A program made the translations under genes and the position numbers. The notes beneath the pieces were generated by a model. It was given only the letters and a program-made list of their open reading frames with translations. It ran no database searches and was not told the origin of the DNA. A DNA stretch of 64,000 nt, taken from Corynebacterium epidermidicanis. Lineage in GTDB: Bacteria > Actinomycetota > Actinomycetes > Mycobacteriales > Mycobacteriaceae. Within the stretch, counting starts at the first letter, position 1. Each line of letters begins with the position of its first letter. The DNA lies in NCBI RefSeq assembly GCF_001021025.1, contig NZ_CP011541.1, forward strand, positions 310,001-374,000, in the 5' to 3' direction. Positions 53,264 through 62,149 of the stretch are shown piece after piece.

Positions 53264-54475
53264 ATGCGAGTAGCGATTGTGGCGGAATCTTTCCTACCAA
53301 ACGTCAATGGCGTAACGAACTCGGTGCTCCGAGTGCTGGAACACCTCCATGCCAATGGGCATGAGGCAATGGTTGTTGCTCCTGGGGCGCGGGATTTCGA
53401 GGAAGAAATCGCAGATTACCTGGGTTTCCCGATCTTCCGGGTGCCCACCATCATGGTTCCGCTGATCAATTCGCTGCCGGTGGGCGTGCCGATTCCAGCT
53501 GTCACCCACGCGTTGCGAAACTTCAACCCCGACATCATCCACTTGGCCTCGCCGTTCGTGTTGGGTGGCGCGGGAGCTTTCGCTGCACGTCAGCTGCGTG
53601 TTCCGGCGATCGCGATCTACCAAACGGACGTCGCGGGTTTTGCCACCAAATACAAGTTGACGCCACTCGCTGCCGCGAGCTGGGAGTGGACCCGAACTCT
53701 GCACAACATGTGTCAGCGCACGCTCGCGCCGTCTTCGGTGACCATCGCGGAACTGGAATCCCATGGCATCAACGAGATTTACCACTGGGGTCGCGGCGTG
53801 GATACGGTCCGCTTCCATCCAGCCAAGCGTTCAGAAGAGCTGCGCAAAGAATGGGACCCAACGCGTTCTAAGCGCATTGTGGGCTTCGTTGGACGGCTGG
53901 CTGCGGAGAAGGGTGTCGACCGCCTGAAGTCCCTTGCACACCGCAATGACCTGCAACTAGTTATCGTCGGCGACGGTCCCGAGCGTGCCTCGCTCGAAGC
54001 TGCCATGCCCAACGCAGTGTTTATGGGTGCGCTTGGCGGCGAGGAGCTGGCTGTGGCCTATGCCTCCCTCGATTTGTTCGTGCACACGGGCGAATTTGAG
54101 ACCTTCTGCCAGGCCATTCAGGAAGCGCAAGCCTCCGGCGTTCCGACCATTGGCCCTCGTGCCGGTGGCCCGATCGACCTCATTACGCCGGGAGTCAATG
54201 GTGAGCTCCTCAACGTAGACACCTTCTCCGCTGAACTTCCGGACGCGGTCGACTCTATCCTGCATCCGGTACGCTACGACCGCATGCGCGCAGCCGCCCG
54301 TGATTCTGTGCGCACCAAAACATGGGAAAGCCTGTGTGCCCAGCTGATGAAGCATTACGACGCTGTCATCGAACAATCCCGACGCGTCCCACTCACCTTC
54401 TTCGGGCCCATCCCGGAGCTGCCATTGTGGGCAGCGAAGGCGCTAGGTGCCCGCATCGACGCCAACCACCAGTAG
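53264..54475 (+). CDS. mgtA: GT4 mannosyltransferase, MgtA type
   Basis: A 403-residue GT-B glycosyltransferase of family 4. The N-terminal VAESFLPNVNGVTNSVLRVLEHL, the RGVDTVRFHP linker, VGFVGRLAAEKGVDRL (about residue 205) and the donor-binding HTGEFETFCQAIQEAQASGVP (about 275, with the EX7E pattern) are clear. The actinobacterial homologue at this place (between menD and menG) mannosylates a glucuronosyl-diacylglycerol glycolipid, on the way to lipomannan-like molecules. The name is inferred from this synteny. A GAAGGGAGA ribosome site precedes the ATG. Confidence 0.8.
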   Translation: MRVAIVAESFLPNVNGVTNSVLRVLEHLHANGHEAMVVAPGARDFEEEIADYLGFPIFRVPTIMVPLINSLPVGVPIPAVTHALRNFNPDIIHLASPFVLGGAGAFAARQLRVPAIAIYQTDVAGFATKYKLTPLAAASWEWTRTLHNMCQRTLAPSSVTIAELESHGINEIYHWGRGVDTVRFHPAKRSEELRKEWDPTRSKRIVGFVGRLAAEKGVDRLKSLAHRNDLQLVIVGDGPERASLEAAMPNAVFMGALGGEELAVAYASLDLFVHTGEFETFCQAIQEAQASGVPTIGPRAGGPIDLITPGVNGELLNVDTFSAELPDAVDSILHPVRYDRMRAAARDSVRTKTWESLCAQLMKHYDAVIEQSRRVPLTFFGPIPELPLWAAKALGARIDANHQ

Positions 54476-54493
54476 GTCGACTACGCTGGACGC

Positions 54494-55195
54494 GTGGCTA
54501 AAAAGGGAATCAAGGCGAATCTGGACAAGCAGCCTATCGACGTCGCTCGGATGTTTGACCAGGTCGGTAAGAACTACGACATCACCAACACGGTGCTCAC
54601 CATGGGGATTGATGCTCACTGGCGGCGTCGAACCCGGCAGCGCCTCGCGCTGAAGCCAGGTGAACTGGTCCTTGATCTAGCTGCGGGCACTGCAGTTTCG
54701 ACAGTTGAGCTGACAAAATCCGGTGCGGATGTGATCGCGTGCGATTTCTCCCGTGGCATGCTCGCAGCCGGTGCGCACCGCAACGTACCCAAGGTGGCTG
54801 GCGATGGCATGCAGCTGCCGTTCCCGGACAATACATTCGACGCCGTCACCATTTCCTACGGGCTGCGCAACATCCACGACCACGAGGCTGCAATTCGGGA
54901 AATGGCTCGAGTAACCAAACCCGGCGGACGACTGACGATCGCGGAGTTCTCCACCCCGATTCTTCCTGGATTTGCTCAGGCGTATGCGCTGGTTTTGCGG
55001 GTGCTCCCTGGCATTGCGCGGGCTGTGAGCTCCAATCCGACTGCATATGAATATTTGGCGGATTCTATCCGGGCATGGCCGGACCAGGAGGAATTGGCGC
55101 GTCGCATTAATCGCAATGGCTGGGTGGATGCGGGTTGGCAGAACCTGACGTTCGGCATCGTGGCGTTGCATTCGGCTAGGAAGCCATTGGCCTAG
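54494..55195 (+). CDS. menG: demethylmenaquinone methyltransferase
   Basis: A 233-residue class I methyltransferase (UbiE/MenG family) that adds the last methyl group to demethylmenaquinone. [19 protein letters not shown] at the N terminus, the SAM-binding [15 protein letters not shown] (about residue 59) and [21 protein letters not shown] are typical. The GTG is 6 nt after TACGCT with no ribosome site (leaderless). It starts 19 nt after mgtA. Confidence 0.94.
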   Translation: MAKKGIKANLDKQPIDVARMFDQVGKNYDITNTVLTMGIDAHWRRRTRQRLALKPGELVLDLAAGTAVSTVELTKSGADVIACDFSRGMLAAGAHRNVPKVAGDGMQLPFPDNTFDAVTISYGLRNIHDHEAAIREMARVTKPGGRLTIAEFSTPILPGFAQAYALVLRVLPGIARAVSSNPTAYEYLADSIRAWPDQEELARRINRNGWVDAGWQNLTFGIVALHSARKPLA

Positions 55196-55208
55196 CTGCT
55201 GGGGCTAC

Positions 55209-56456
55209 CTAGCTCCACAGCGGTGCGTCGCCACGTCGGCCCGCGACGGCGCGTCCGGCAGTGCGCCATAACCGCGCGACGATGTCGTTGTCTTCCTCGG
55301 TGACTAGGTTTCCCATCAGCCGGGCAGCGGACCTCATCAAAAGTGGGGTATTCAGGCCCAGGGGGCCGGTCATCGGTAGGAATTGCGGGTAGGTGAGCGC
55401 GCGGGCTAGGGTTCGCGCTAGCTGGAAGGTGTCGCCATACTGCGTGCGGAGGACATGCGGCCACAGCAACGAGAAGTCTTTCGAGGTAGCAGCGAGCTCA
55501 ACGGCAAGTTCCGCGGTCTCCATGCCATAGTCGATCCCTTCGCCGTTGAGTGGATTGACGCAGGCAGCAGCGTCGCCGATGAGCATCCAGTTAGGGCCAG
55601 CGACCCCGGACACAGCGCCACCCATCGGCAGCAGTGCAGAAGCAACTTCAGTTGGCTCGCCGAGTTTCCATTCGTCCCGCATAGAATCGGCATAGGTGCG
55701 CAGCAGCTTCTTCGTGTTGATCCGCGCGGGCCGCTCATCTGTTGACAACGCTCCGCAACCTAAATTGACCCTGCCGTTTGCGAGCGGGAAAATCCAGCCG
55801 TATCCCGGCTGGATCGCGCCGGAGGAATCGCGGAGTTCCAGGTGGGAATGGATCCAGGGCTCGTCGTGCAGCGGGGTAGGGCAGTAGGAGCGCGCGGCGA
55901 TGCCGTACACCTCTCCACGGTGCCACTCGCGTCCGAGGCGCTTGCCGAAGGTCGAGCGCACGCCGTCGGCAACGATAACCACGCGGGGCTTAACGACGCG
56001 CTCCTGCTCACCTACGCGAACGTGGACCTGCTCGATCTGCCCGTTCGCGAACTGGATCTCTCCTGCTTCGGCACCCTGCCACAGTGTGACCTCAGGTTGG
56101 CTAGCTGCGTGTTGGACGAGGTAGTTGTCTAACTCGGTACGCGGCATGGCGGAACCTTCGGGGCCGAAAGCAGAGTCTGCCCAAGGGGCGGTAACCGATC
56201 CGCCGAAACCGTGCAGTTTCAAACCGTGTGAGGTGTAGTTGCGCAGGATGTCGTCGGCTAGGCCGAGTTTGCGTAGTTGGTGGATGGCGCGAGGGGTGAG
56301 GCCGTCACCGCAGGTTTTGTCGCGGGGAAACTCGGCGGCGTCGATAAGCAGGGTGCTAAGGCCCTGGCGTGCTGCGTAGATGGCGGCGGTACTGCCGCCC
56401 GGGCCGGCGCCTACGATGAGTAGATCGGTCGAAACTATGTCGGTCACGTCTACCAT
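55209..56456 (-). CDS. menJ: FAD-dependent menaquinone reductase (geranylgeranyl-reductase family)
   Basis: A 415-residue flavoprotein. The N-terminal LLIVGAGPGGSTAAIYAAR (dinucleotide-binding), KTCGDGLTPRAI and LIGDAAACVNPLNGEGIDYGMETA segments mark the geranylgeranyl reductase family. In mycobacteria the homologue next to menG (MenJ) saturates one double bond of the menaquinone side chain; the same neighbourhood here supports that role. TAACTT lies 6 nt before the ATG and no ribosome site is visible (leaderless). It is convergent with menG and divergent from the prenyl synthase. Confidence 0.85.
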   Translation of the reverse strand: MVDVTDIVSTDLLIVGAGPGGSTAAIYAARQGLSTLLIDAAEFPRDKTCGDGLTPRAIHQLRKLGLADDILRNYTSHGLKLHGFGGSVTAPWADSAFGPEGSAMPRTELDNYLVQHAASQPEVTLWQGAEAGEIQFANGQIEQVHVRVGEQERVVKPRVVIVADGVRSTFGKRLGREWHRGEVYGIAARSYCPTPLHDEPWIHSHLELRDSSGAIQPGYGWIFPLANGRVNLGCGALSTDERPARINTKKLLRTYADSMRDEWKLGEPTEVASALLPMGGAVSGVAGPNWMLIGDAAACVNPLNGEGIDYGMETAELAVELAATSKDFSLLWPHVLRTQYGDTFQLARTLARALTYPQFLPMTGPLGLNTPLLMRSAARLMGNLVTEEDNDIVARLWRTAGRAVAGRRGDAPLWS

Positions 56457-56604
56457 TGTGGCAAGTTACTGCAAGCGACACCCACCCCGGGGTGTGTATC
56501 GCATAAATCTTTGGACTACGGTAAATACCTAGCTAGTTTTATTTTCGGGACTCATGGGGCCACCATGGGTCAACACGTGACTTTTAGATCGAGGGCATCG
56601 AGGA

Positions 56605-57648
56605 ATGAGCAATGGCAACGGCACCTCGCCAATCACCCAGGTGACTGCAGCGGACGGCACTGTTCCCCATATTGAACTTGGCGATGCCCAATTAACCAGC
56701 GCCGTCAATTCTGGATTGCAAAAAGTCGAAAACCTCTTGCGCAGTGAACTCCAGCAAGGTGAAGACTTCGTCACCGAAAAGGTGCTGCACCTGGCGAAGG
56801 CGGGCGGGAAACGATTCCGCCCCATGTTCGCGCTGATCGCGTCTCAATACGGCAGCGAGCCAGGTTCAGACAATGTTGTCCGCGCAGCCACGATCGTGGA
56901 GATGACCCACCTGGCAACCCTCTACCACGACGACGTGATGGACGAAGCGGACATGCGACGCGGGGTAGACTCCGCCAACGCCCGCTGGGACAACTCCATC
57001 GCCATTCTTGCCGGCGACATTTTGCTGGCAAATGTTTCCCGCATTATGGCCCAGCTTGGTACGGATACTGTTCTGCATTTCGCCGAGACCTTCCATGATC
57101 TGGTTACCGGCCAAATGCGCGAGACCATCGGCGCTCGAGATGGCGATAAGGTCGAACACTACATGGCAGTGATCAAGGAAAAGACCGGGGTGCTTATCGC
57201 TTCCGCAGGCTACCTAGGTGCCCTTCACGCGGGCGCGCCCAAGCCGGTGTGTGAGGCTCTCCACGCTTTCGGCTACGACATTGGCATGGTCTTCCAGATT
57301 GTCGACGACATCATCGACATCTTCTCGGACCCCAAACAGTCCGGGAAGAACCCCGGCACCGATCTGCGCGAAGGTGTATTCACCCTCCCCGTCCTCTACG
57401 CATTGGCTGATACGTCCGCCGCCGGGGCCGAGCTGCGCGAAAAGCTTACCGGCCCTATCGGGGACAACGACGAGTTGCTCGTCGAGGTACTTGGTTTGAT
57501 TGAAAAAACTGACGGGCGTGAACGCGCGCTTGCCGACGTCAACCGCCTCCTTGAGCACGCCAACGCCCAACTCGATTCCCTGCCTGAAGGACCACACACT
57601 GATGCGCTGCGTACCCTAGCTGCCATGACAGTTGCCCGCGTCGGATAA
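56605..57648 (+). CDS. polyprenyl diphosphate synthase (menaquinone side chain)
   Basis: A 347-residue trans-prenyltransferase. Both Asp-rich motifs are present: YHDDVMDEADMRRG (about residue 109) and QIVDDIIDIFSD (about 231). The upstream GKRFRPMFALIASQYG carries the Lys/Arg that bind the diphosphate. It builds the long isoprenoid chain from isopentenyl units for MenA. The residues two helical turns before the first motif, which set chain length, suggest a long-chain product. The location next to menJ matches grcC1 in mycobacteria and ispB in corynebacteria. GGGCATCGAGGA precedes the ATG. Confidence 0.9.
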   Translation: MSNGNGTSPITQVTAADGTVPHIELGDAQLTSAVNSGLQKVENLLRSELQQGEDFVTEKVLHLAKAGGKRFRPMFALIASQYGSEPGSDNVVRAATIVEMTHLATLYHDDVMDEADMRRGVDSANARWDNSIAILAGDILLANVSRIMAQLGTDTVLHFAETFHDLVTGQMRETIGARDGDKVEHYMAVIKEKTGVLIASAGYLGALHAGAPKPVCEALHAFGYDIGMVFQIVDDIIDIFSDPKQSGKNPGTDLREGVFTLPVLYALADTSAAGAELREKLTGPIGDNDELLVEVLGLIEKTDGRERALADVNRLLEHANAQLDSLPEGPHTDALRTLAAMTVARVG

Positions 57649-57734
57649 AACTACTTTTAGCTGCATCTACCTGCCGATTTGCTCTCTAGTAGGTGCCTCG
57701 TAGTAGAGTATGTAACGCACTTGAAAAAGAGCAC

Positions 57735-57816
57735 GCCAGATTGCCCGAGCGGCCAAAGGGAGCGGATTGTAAATCCGTCGGCATTGCCTACGTTGGTTCG
57801 AATCCATCATCTGGCA
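57735..57816 (+). tRNA. tRNA-Tyr (anticodon GTA)
   Basis: An 82-nt class II tRNA with a long variable arm. The acceptor GCCAGAT pairs with ATCTGGC (57809-57815), the anticodon stem-loop reads GGATTGTAAATCC (GTA) and the T-loop is GGTTCGAATCC. CCA is not encoded. Confidence 0.95.
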
Positions 57817-57823
57817 CACGAAC

Positions 57824-57862
57824 AGCACCCCACACTCTGAGATGAGCGTGGGGTGCTCTTTC
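57824..57862 (+). terminator. terminator of tRNA-Tyr
   Basis: A perfect 10-bp stem (57824-57833 with 57848-57857) followed by CTTTCG, 8 nt after the tRNA. Confidence 0.8.
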
Positions 57863-57966
57863 GTGTGTCTGCTTGTGGGGTTGGGCTGTCAGGCCGGGGA
57901 TGAGCTTTTTTGGGGTTAGGTAACGAAAAGTGTGTCCGGTCGGTGTGTCGTCGGCCGTGCGGGTTT

Positions 57967-58094
57967 GCTGCACAAGTGCTATGTCGTCGCTTCGGCGTAG
58001 TCAGACTACGTAGAACAGCGTTTTTTAATGAATAAAATCCCACAGCGGTAGTCCGCCTACACCGAAGGGACGACATCGAGCGAGCTACGGCTGC
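57967..58094. repeat. interspersed inverted-repeat element, copy 3
   Basis: The same design as copies 1 and 2: GCTGCACA, then left arm GCTATGTCGTCGCTTCGG and GTAGTC-A-GACTAC; right arm GTAGTCCGCCTAC, then ACCGAAGGGACGACAT. The arm sequence differs from copies 1 and 2 (TGTCGTC for CGCGTC), yet both arms changed so that pairing is kept. The core runs about 57978-58081. Confidence 0.8.
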
Positions 58095-58210
58095 CAGACA
58101 ACAGTAAATACTGGCTTCAGGCCCATAACGTTGCGGGAAACATGCATCAGATACACACTTTTCTTTACTTAACACCCGGGGTGAGCTTTGTTTTTTTGAG
58201 TGTTGTTGGG

Positions 58211-58245
58211 GCTGCACACTTGCTAGGTCGTACTTCCGAAGCTCT
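58211..58245 (+). repeat. partial copy 4 of the inverted-repeat element (left arm only)
   Basis: GCTGCACA (58211-58218) is followed by TTGCTAGGTCGTACTTC, closest to the left arm of copy 3, which lies only ~240 bp away. No matching right arm is visible. Confidence 0.5.
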
Positions 58246-58440
58246 CCTGTTCGGGTAGCTGGGGAGCAGGCTTTACCAGTGGCCGAGCTTCACAATGTGC
58301 TGGAAGTTTCGGAAAGCTGGATTGTTTGTGGCGACTAGTTCAGTGTTTGCTCAGTGTGCTACTCAAGCTCGGATTGTCTTTCAGATGGCTCAGCTTTTGC
58401 GATTTTGAGCAAGCTCTAAGGCGCTCGGCGCTCGCGCTCG

Positions 58441-58480
58441 CCGAAGCGCACCGCGACTCGCCGAAGCGCACCGCGACTCG
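58441..58480. repeat. 20-bp tandem duplication
   Basis: Two perfect adjacent copies of CCGAAGCGCACCGCGACTCG, with related GCTCG-rich sequence just upstream. The block is much more G/C-rich than the DNA around it. Confidence 0.85.
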
Positions 58481-58620
58481 CCGGTCGTTAAAGTGTGAAA
58501 AGAGTTAATCAAAAACTAGCTTTGACCAGTCGATTTGTGTTGATAAACAAAATGCGGTTATTCTACTCAAGGCTTCAAGGAAAGCGGGCAGTGAAAAGCT
58601 GTCAGATTTTCAGAGGCTGT

Positions 58621-58693
58621 GCCCCCTTAGCTCAGTCGGCAGAGCGTTTCCATGGTAAGGAAAAGGTCGACAGTTCGATTCTGTCAGGGGGCT
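58621..58693 (+). tRNA. tRNA-Thr (anticodon GGT)
   Basis: 73 nt. The acceptor GCCCCCT pairs with AGGGGGC (58686-58692), the anticodon loop ATGGTAA (anticodon GGT) is closed by TTTCC/GGAAA, and the T-arm is ACAGTTCGATTCTGT. Confidence 0.95.
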
Positions 58694-58739
58694 CTGTTCT
58701 TTTCTCTGGTAAGTTTGCCGGAGGGAAGACCCAACCCAT

Positions 58740-58811
58740 GGCGGTGTAGCTCAGTGGTAGAGCAAACGACTCATAATCGTTGTGTCGCGAGTTCAATTCT
58801 CGCCATCGCTA
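58740..58811 (+). tRNA. tRNA-Met (anticodon CAT)
   Basis: 72 nt. The acceptor GGCGGTG pairs with CATCGCT (two G-U pairs), the anticodon loop CTCATAA (CAT) is closed by AACGA/TCGTT, and the T-arm is CGAGTTCAATTCTCG. The first acceptor pair (G-U) and the anticodon stem, which lacks three G-C pairs, favour the elongator form over the initiator. A CAT tRNA read by TilS as tRNA-Ile2 is possible but less likely. Confidence 0.85.
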
Positions 58812-58977
58812 CTGAGATTTCATTTACAAGTTCTGCACCGGGATCCAATTTGGTTGTCGGTGCTTTCGGGTAAAAGGATCTCAACTCGAGAAGTCACCGA
58901 GGTATCGCTGGCAAGAGATTTGAATTCTGTCCAGTTTCCGCTAAAGTGGTTCCGTACTGCCAAACATGGTGGTGCTT

Positions 58978-59050
58978 AGGGGCGTAGCTCAATTGGCAGA
59001 GCAACGGTCTCCAAAACCGTAGGTTGCAGGTTCAATTCCTGTCGCCCCTG
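58978..59050 (+). tRNA. tRNA-Trp (anticodon CCA)
   Basis: 73 nt. The acceptor AGGGGCG pairs with CGCCCCT (59043-59049), the anticodon loop is CTCCAAA (CCA) within ACGGT/ACCGT, and the T-arm is GCAGGTTCAATTCCTGT. It lies directly before secE, as in many actinobacteria. Confidence 0.95.
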
Positions 59051-59086
59051 CAAGGTAACCCTAACTGTGTGACTCAAGGAGCTCGT

Positions 59087-59416
59087 GTGTCTGAAGATCG
59101 TCAACCAGCAAATGAGGCAGGTGCAGCCCGCCCTACTGGTAAGCGTCAGCTCACTGGAGCGTCAACCACTTCCACTGCACAGATGGAAGCTAAGAAAGCT
59201 ACTCGTGTGTCGGATGATTCTGAGAAGGTTGGCGGTGGTGTAGCTTCCTTCCTTCCTGAAGTCGGTTCGGAACTAAAAAAGGTTATCTGGCCTACCGCGA
59301 AGCAGATGGTGGTCTACACCACGATCGTGTTCGTGTTTCTGATCATCATGACTGCTCTGGTGTCTGGCGTCGATTGGCTGGCCGGACTCGGAGTTGAGAA
59401 AGTTCTTGGCGCTTAG
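59087..59416 (+). CDS. secE: preprotein translocase subunit SecE
   Basis: A 109-residue SecE, part of the SecYEG channel that exports proteins across the membrane. One membrane helix (about residues 75-98, VVYTTIVFVFLIIMTALVSG) follows the conserved amphipathic ELKKVIWPTAKQ segment. The first ~50 residues are hydrophilic, as usual in actinobacteria. The GTG at 59087 is preceded by AAGGAG at 5-nt spacing; the frame upstream would run into tRNA-Trp. Confidence 0.94.
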   Translation: MSEDRQPANEAGAARPTGKRQLTGASTTSTAQMEAKKATRVSDDSEKVGGGVASFLPEVGSELKKVIWPTAKQMVVYTTIVFVFLIIMTALVSGVDWLAGLGVEKVLGA

Positions 59417-59435
59417 CTAGAATCAAAGTACTGTT

Positions 59436-59475
59436 TATCCCGCCGAAAGCCCGCAAGGGTCGGCGGGATAATTTA
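59436..59475 (+). terminator. probable terminator or attenuator between secE and nusG
   Basis: An 11-bp stem (59436-59446 with 59460-59470) followed by ATTTATT. The T run is weak, so partial read-through into nusG is possible. Confidence 0.6.
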
Positions 59476-59628
59476 TTGCCTGATCATGAGAAGCAGCCCC
59501 ACGAGTATGATGGGGGCCAATCGTGGTCGCCCCGGGGCGAAGTCGATGAGGCTCGCCCTAACGCAGGCCCTGCGCTGCAAAACACGACCCGAGTTAACCC
59601 AACGTAAAGCGAGAGTAGAAGATCAACC

Positions 59629-60447
59629 ATGAGTGACGAACTGGCTACGGAAAACGGCCACATCGACGAATTCGCTGCTGCTGAAGACCAAGCGAAGCAA
59701 GCGGCAGCTGAGGCTCCTGGCAGCGAAGAAGTCGCCCGCGCAGCCGAGGCTCTCGGGGACACAGAAGCTGCCGAGGTGGCCGACGCGGAGGATGCGGCGC
59801 TCGCCGAATACAAGGCCCGTTTGCGTGCCTACATTCGTGAGCTCAAGAAGCTGCCGGGTCAGTGGTATATCATTCAGTGCTACTCGGGTTACGAGAACAA
59901 GGTGAAGACCAACCTTGACATGCGCGCCCAGACTCTCGAGGTTGAGGACTCCATCTACGATGTTGTCGTGCCGATCGAAGAGGTCACTGAAATTCGCGAC
60001 GGCAAGCGCAAGCTGGTCAAGCGTAAGCTCCTCCCGGGCTACGTCCTGGTCCGCATGGATGTCAACGACCGGTCCTGGTCTGTGGTGCGCGACACCCCGG
60101 GTGTGACCTCCTTCGTGGGCAATGAAGGTAACGCCACCCCGGTCAGGCACCGCGACGTCGCTAAGTTCTTGATGCCGCAGACCGCACCTGCGGAAGGCGA
60201 AGCAGACGCAACCAACGCAGAAGGGGAGAAGGTCATTGCTCAGCCGATGACTGAAGCTTCGAAGAAGCCTCAGGTTGATTTCCAAGTTGGCGAAGCTGTC
60301 ACCATCCTCACGGGTGCGCTGGCATCTGTTTCCGCAACCATCTCGGAGATCGATGTTGAGACCGGCAAGCTCCAGGCTTTGGTGTCCATCTTCGGCCGTG
60401 AAACTCCGGTCGAGCTCACCTTCGATCAGGTAGAAAAGATCTCCTAG
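59629..60447 (+). CDS. nusG: transcription elongation/termination factor NusG
   Basis: A 272-residue NusG that binds RNA polymerase and couples transcription to translation and Rho. The NGN domain begins at [15 protein letters not shown] (about residue 77), and the KOW domain ([23 protein letters not shown]) ends the protein. An acidic, Ala-rich N-terminal extension of ~70 residues is typical for actinobacteria. GCGAGAG lies before the ATG. It is followed by rplK after 215 nt, with a long-range stem (60458-60468 with 60510-60520) in between. Confidence 0.95.
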   Translation: MSDELATENGHIDEFAAAEDQAKQAAAEAPGSEEVARAAEALGDTEAAEVADAEDAALAEYKARLRAYIRELKKLPGQWYIIQCYSGYENKVKTNLDMRAQTLEVEDSIYDVVVPIEEVTEIRDGKRKLVKRKLLPGYVLVRMDVNDRSWSVVRDTPGVTSFVGNEGNATPVRHRDVAKFLMPQTAPAEGEADATNAEGEKVIAQPMTEASKKPQVDFQVGEAVTILTGALASVSATISEIDVETGKLQALVSIFGRETPVELTFDQVEKIS

Positions 60448-60662
60448 TTTTCGCACAACAGCCCGCCCTGCACCAGGACGTCGACAAGCACGATCGGCGA
60501 TTTGGATCGGGGCGGGCTGTGGCGTACAGTTAGCAACCGCGTGTTTTCTGCACGCCTTGAATCATTCATCCCCGGTGGCTCATAGAAATAAGGGCATCCG
60601 GACGTCGCGCTTGCAGGCATCGATGGCAAGTGCAGGCGGTAACAAGGAAAGTAGGTAGTTCG

Positions 60663-61097
60663 ATGGCTCCTAAGAAGAAGGTCGCTGGCCTCATCAAACT
60701 GCAGATCCAGGCTGGTCAGGCAAACCCTGCACCTCCAGTTGGCCCAGCGCTTGGTGCGCACGGCGTCAACATCATGGAATTCTGCAAGGCTTACAATGCT
60801 GCAACGGAAAACCAGCGCGGCAATGTGGTCCCTGTTGAGATCACCGTCTACGAAGACCGTTCCTTTACCTTCAAGCTGAAGACCCCTCCAGCAGCCAAGC
60901 TGCTGCTGAAGGCTGCTGGCTTGCAGAAGGGTTCCGGCGTTCCGCACACCCAAAAGGTTGGTAAGGTCACTATGGATCAGTGCCGCGAGATCGCTACCAC
61001 CAAGAAGGAAGACCTCAACGCTAACGACGTTGAAGCCGGCGCAAAGATCATCGCTGGTACCGCCCGCTCCATGGGCATCACCGTCGAAGGCGAGTAA
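60663..61097 (+). CDS. rplK: ribosomal protein L11
   Basis: A 144-residue L11, part of the GTPase-associated centre of the large subunit. The [20 protein letters not shown] start, [19 protein letters not shown] and the C-terminal rRNA-binding GTARSMGI region are present. GGAAAGTAGG precedes the ATG at 60663. In some actinobacteria L11 mutations give thiopeptide resistance or alter ppGpp production. Confidence 0.97.
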
Positions 61098-61194
61098 TTC
61101 CCCTGGGTTGTCGACACCCGTCGGCAGCCCGACTTACATCGTGGCAGGGCCCGCTCCGGCCCGCTAAAACCACAATTTTCGCAAAGGAAAACAA

Positions 61195-61899
61195 ATGAGC
61201 AAGAAGTCTAAGGCTTACCGCGCCGCCGCCGAGCTTATCGACGCCGGTCGCATCTACTCTCCAATTGAAGCTGCAAAGCTCATCAAGGAGACATCTTCCA
61301 AGAACTACGACGCTACCGTTGACGTTGCTATGCGTCTGGGGGTCGACCCACGTAAGGCTGACCAGCTGGTTCGTGGCACCGTCTCCTTGCCACACGGCAC
61401 CGGTAAGACTGTTCGCGTTGCTGTCTTCGCTGAAGGCGAAAAGGCCACCGAGGCTGAGGCTGCAGGCGCAGACATCGTTGGTACCTCCGAGCTGATCGAG
61501 CAGATCACCGCTGGCACCATCGAGTTCGACGTTGCTATCGCAACCCCAGACCAGATGGCCAAGGTTGGTCGCGTAGCTCGCGTCCTGGGCCCACGTGGTC
61601 TCATGCCTAACCCTAAGACTGGCACTGTCACCACCGACGTTGCTAAGGCAATCGCTGACGTCAAGGGCGGCAAGATCTCCTTCCGCGTCGACAAGGCTGC
61701 AAACCTACACGCTGCAATCGGCAAGGCTTCCTTCGACGCTGAGAAACTGGCCGAGAACTACGGCGCACTTCTCGACGAAGTTATGCGCTTGAAGCCATCC
61801 TCTGCAAAGGGTATCTACCTGAAGAAGATCACCCTGTCTTCTACCACCGGCCCTGGCGTCCCAGTTGACCCATCCGTACAGAAGAACTACGCAGGCTAA
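61195..61899 (+). CDS. rplA: ribosomal protein L1
   Basis: A 234-residue L1 of the mobile L1 stalk. It has the two-domain L1 fold with [15 protein letters not shown], the [16 protein letters not shown] signature (about residue 128) and the C-terminal [20 protein letters not shown]. An AAAGGAAA site precedes the ATG. In bacteria L1 can repress its own rplK-rplA mRNA. A terminator follows. Confidence 0.97.
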   Translation: MSKKSKAYRAAAELIDAGRIYSPIEAAKLIKETSSKNYDATVDVAMRLGVDPRKADQLVRGTVSLPHGTGKTVRVAVFAEGEKATEAEAAGADIVGTSELIEQITAGTIEFDVAIATPDQMAKVGRVARVLGPRGLMPNPKTGTVTTDVAKAIADVKGGKISFRVDKAANLHAAIGKASFDAEKLAENYGALLDEVMRLKPSSAKGIYLKKITLSSTTGPGVPVDPSVQKNYAG

Positions 61900-61915
61900 T
61901 CCCTAGCTGCACCTT

Positions 61916-61955
61916 AGCCGGGCTCGTCCACTTATCGACGGGCCCGGCTTTGCTA
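61916..61955 (+). terminator. terminator of rplK-rplA
   Basis: A 13-bp stem with one G-U pair (61916-61928 with 61937-61949), followed by TTGCT. Confidence 0.85.
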
Positions 61956-62149
61956 TTCAGGTATTTCAGATTTTTATGGCAGGTGTTGTGAAATCGTTAT
62001 CATTCCGCCCGCTAATAAAAGTAATGGTCAACGCGCGATGGTGGGTTTAGTGTTCTCCTCCCTGTAAAATTTGCCCTGCGAAACTAGAAGTTACTTGCTA
62101 AAGTCGCATAGTCACTGTTCACTGTTTGTTTAGAGCTTAAGGAAAGCAA

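Larger units (their letters stand above)
57863..58620. other. 758-bp gene-free stretch with repeats
   Basis: No supported gene between tRNA-Tyr and tRNA-Thr. It holds copy 3 of the inverted-repeat element, a partial copy 4, and a 20-bp tandem duplication, then an A/T-rich run (about 58490-58600) that probably carries the promoter of the tRNA-Thr/Met group. Short open frames here lack ribosome sites and similarity to known families. Confidence 0.7.

Noticed and set aside
58441..58480. CRISPR-like repeat
   Set aside because: Only two adjacent copies without spacers; no cas genes in the window.
58495..58979. Short open frames across the tRNA-Thr and tRNA-Met genes
   Set aside because: They read through the tRNA genes and have no family similarity.
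59024..59086. Upstream start of secE
   Set aside because: This frame begins inside tRNA-Trp; AAGGAG with 5-nt spacing identifies GTG 59087.
60458..60520. Terminator between nusG and rplK
   Set aside because: The 11-bp stem is perfect but has a 41-nt loop and no T run, so I mention it only within the nusG entry.
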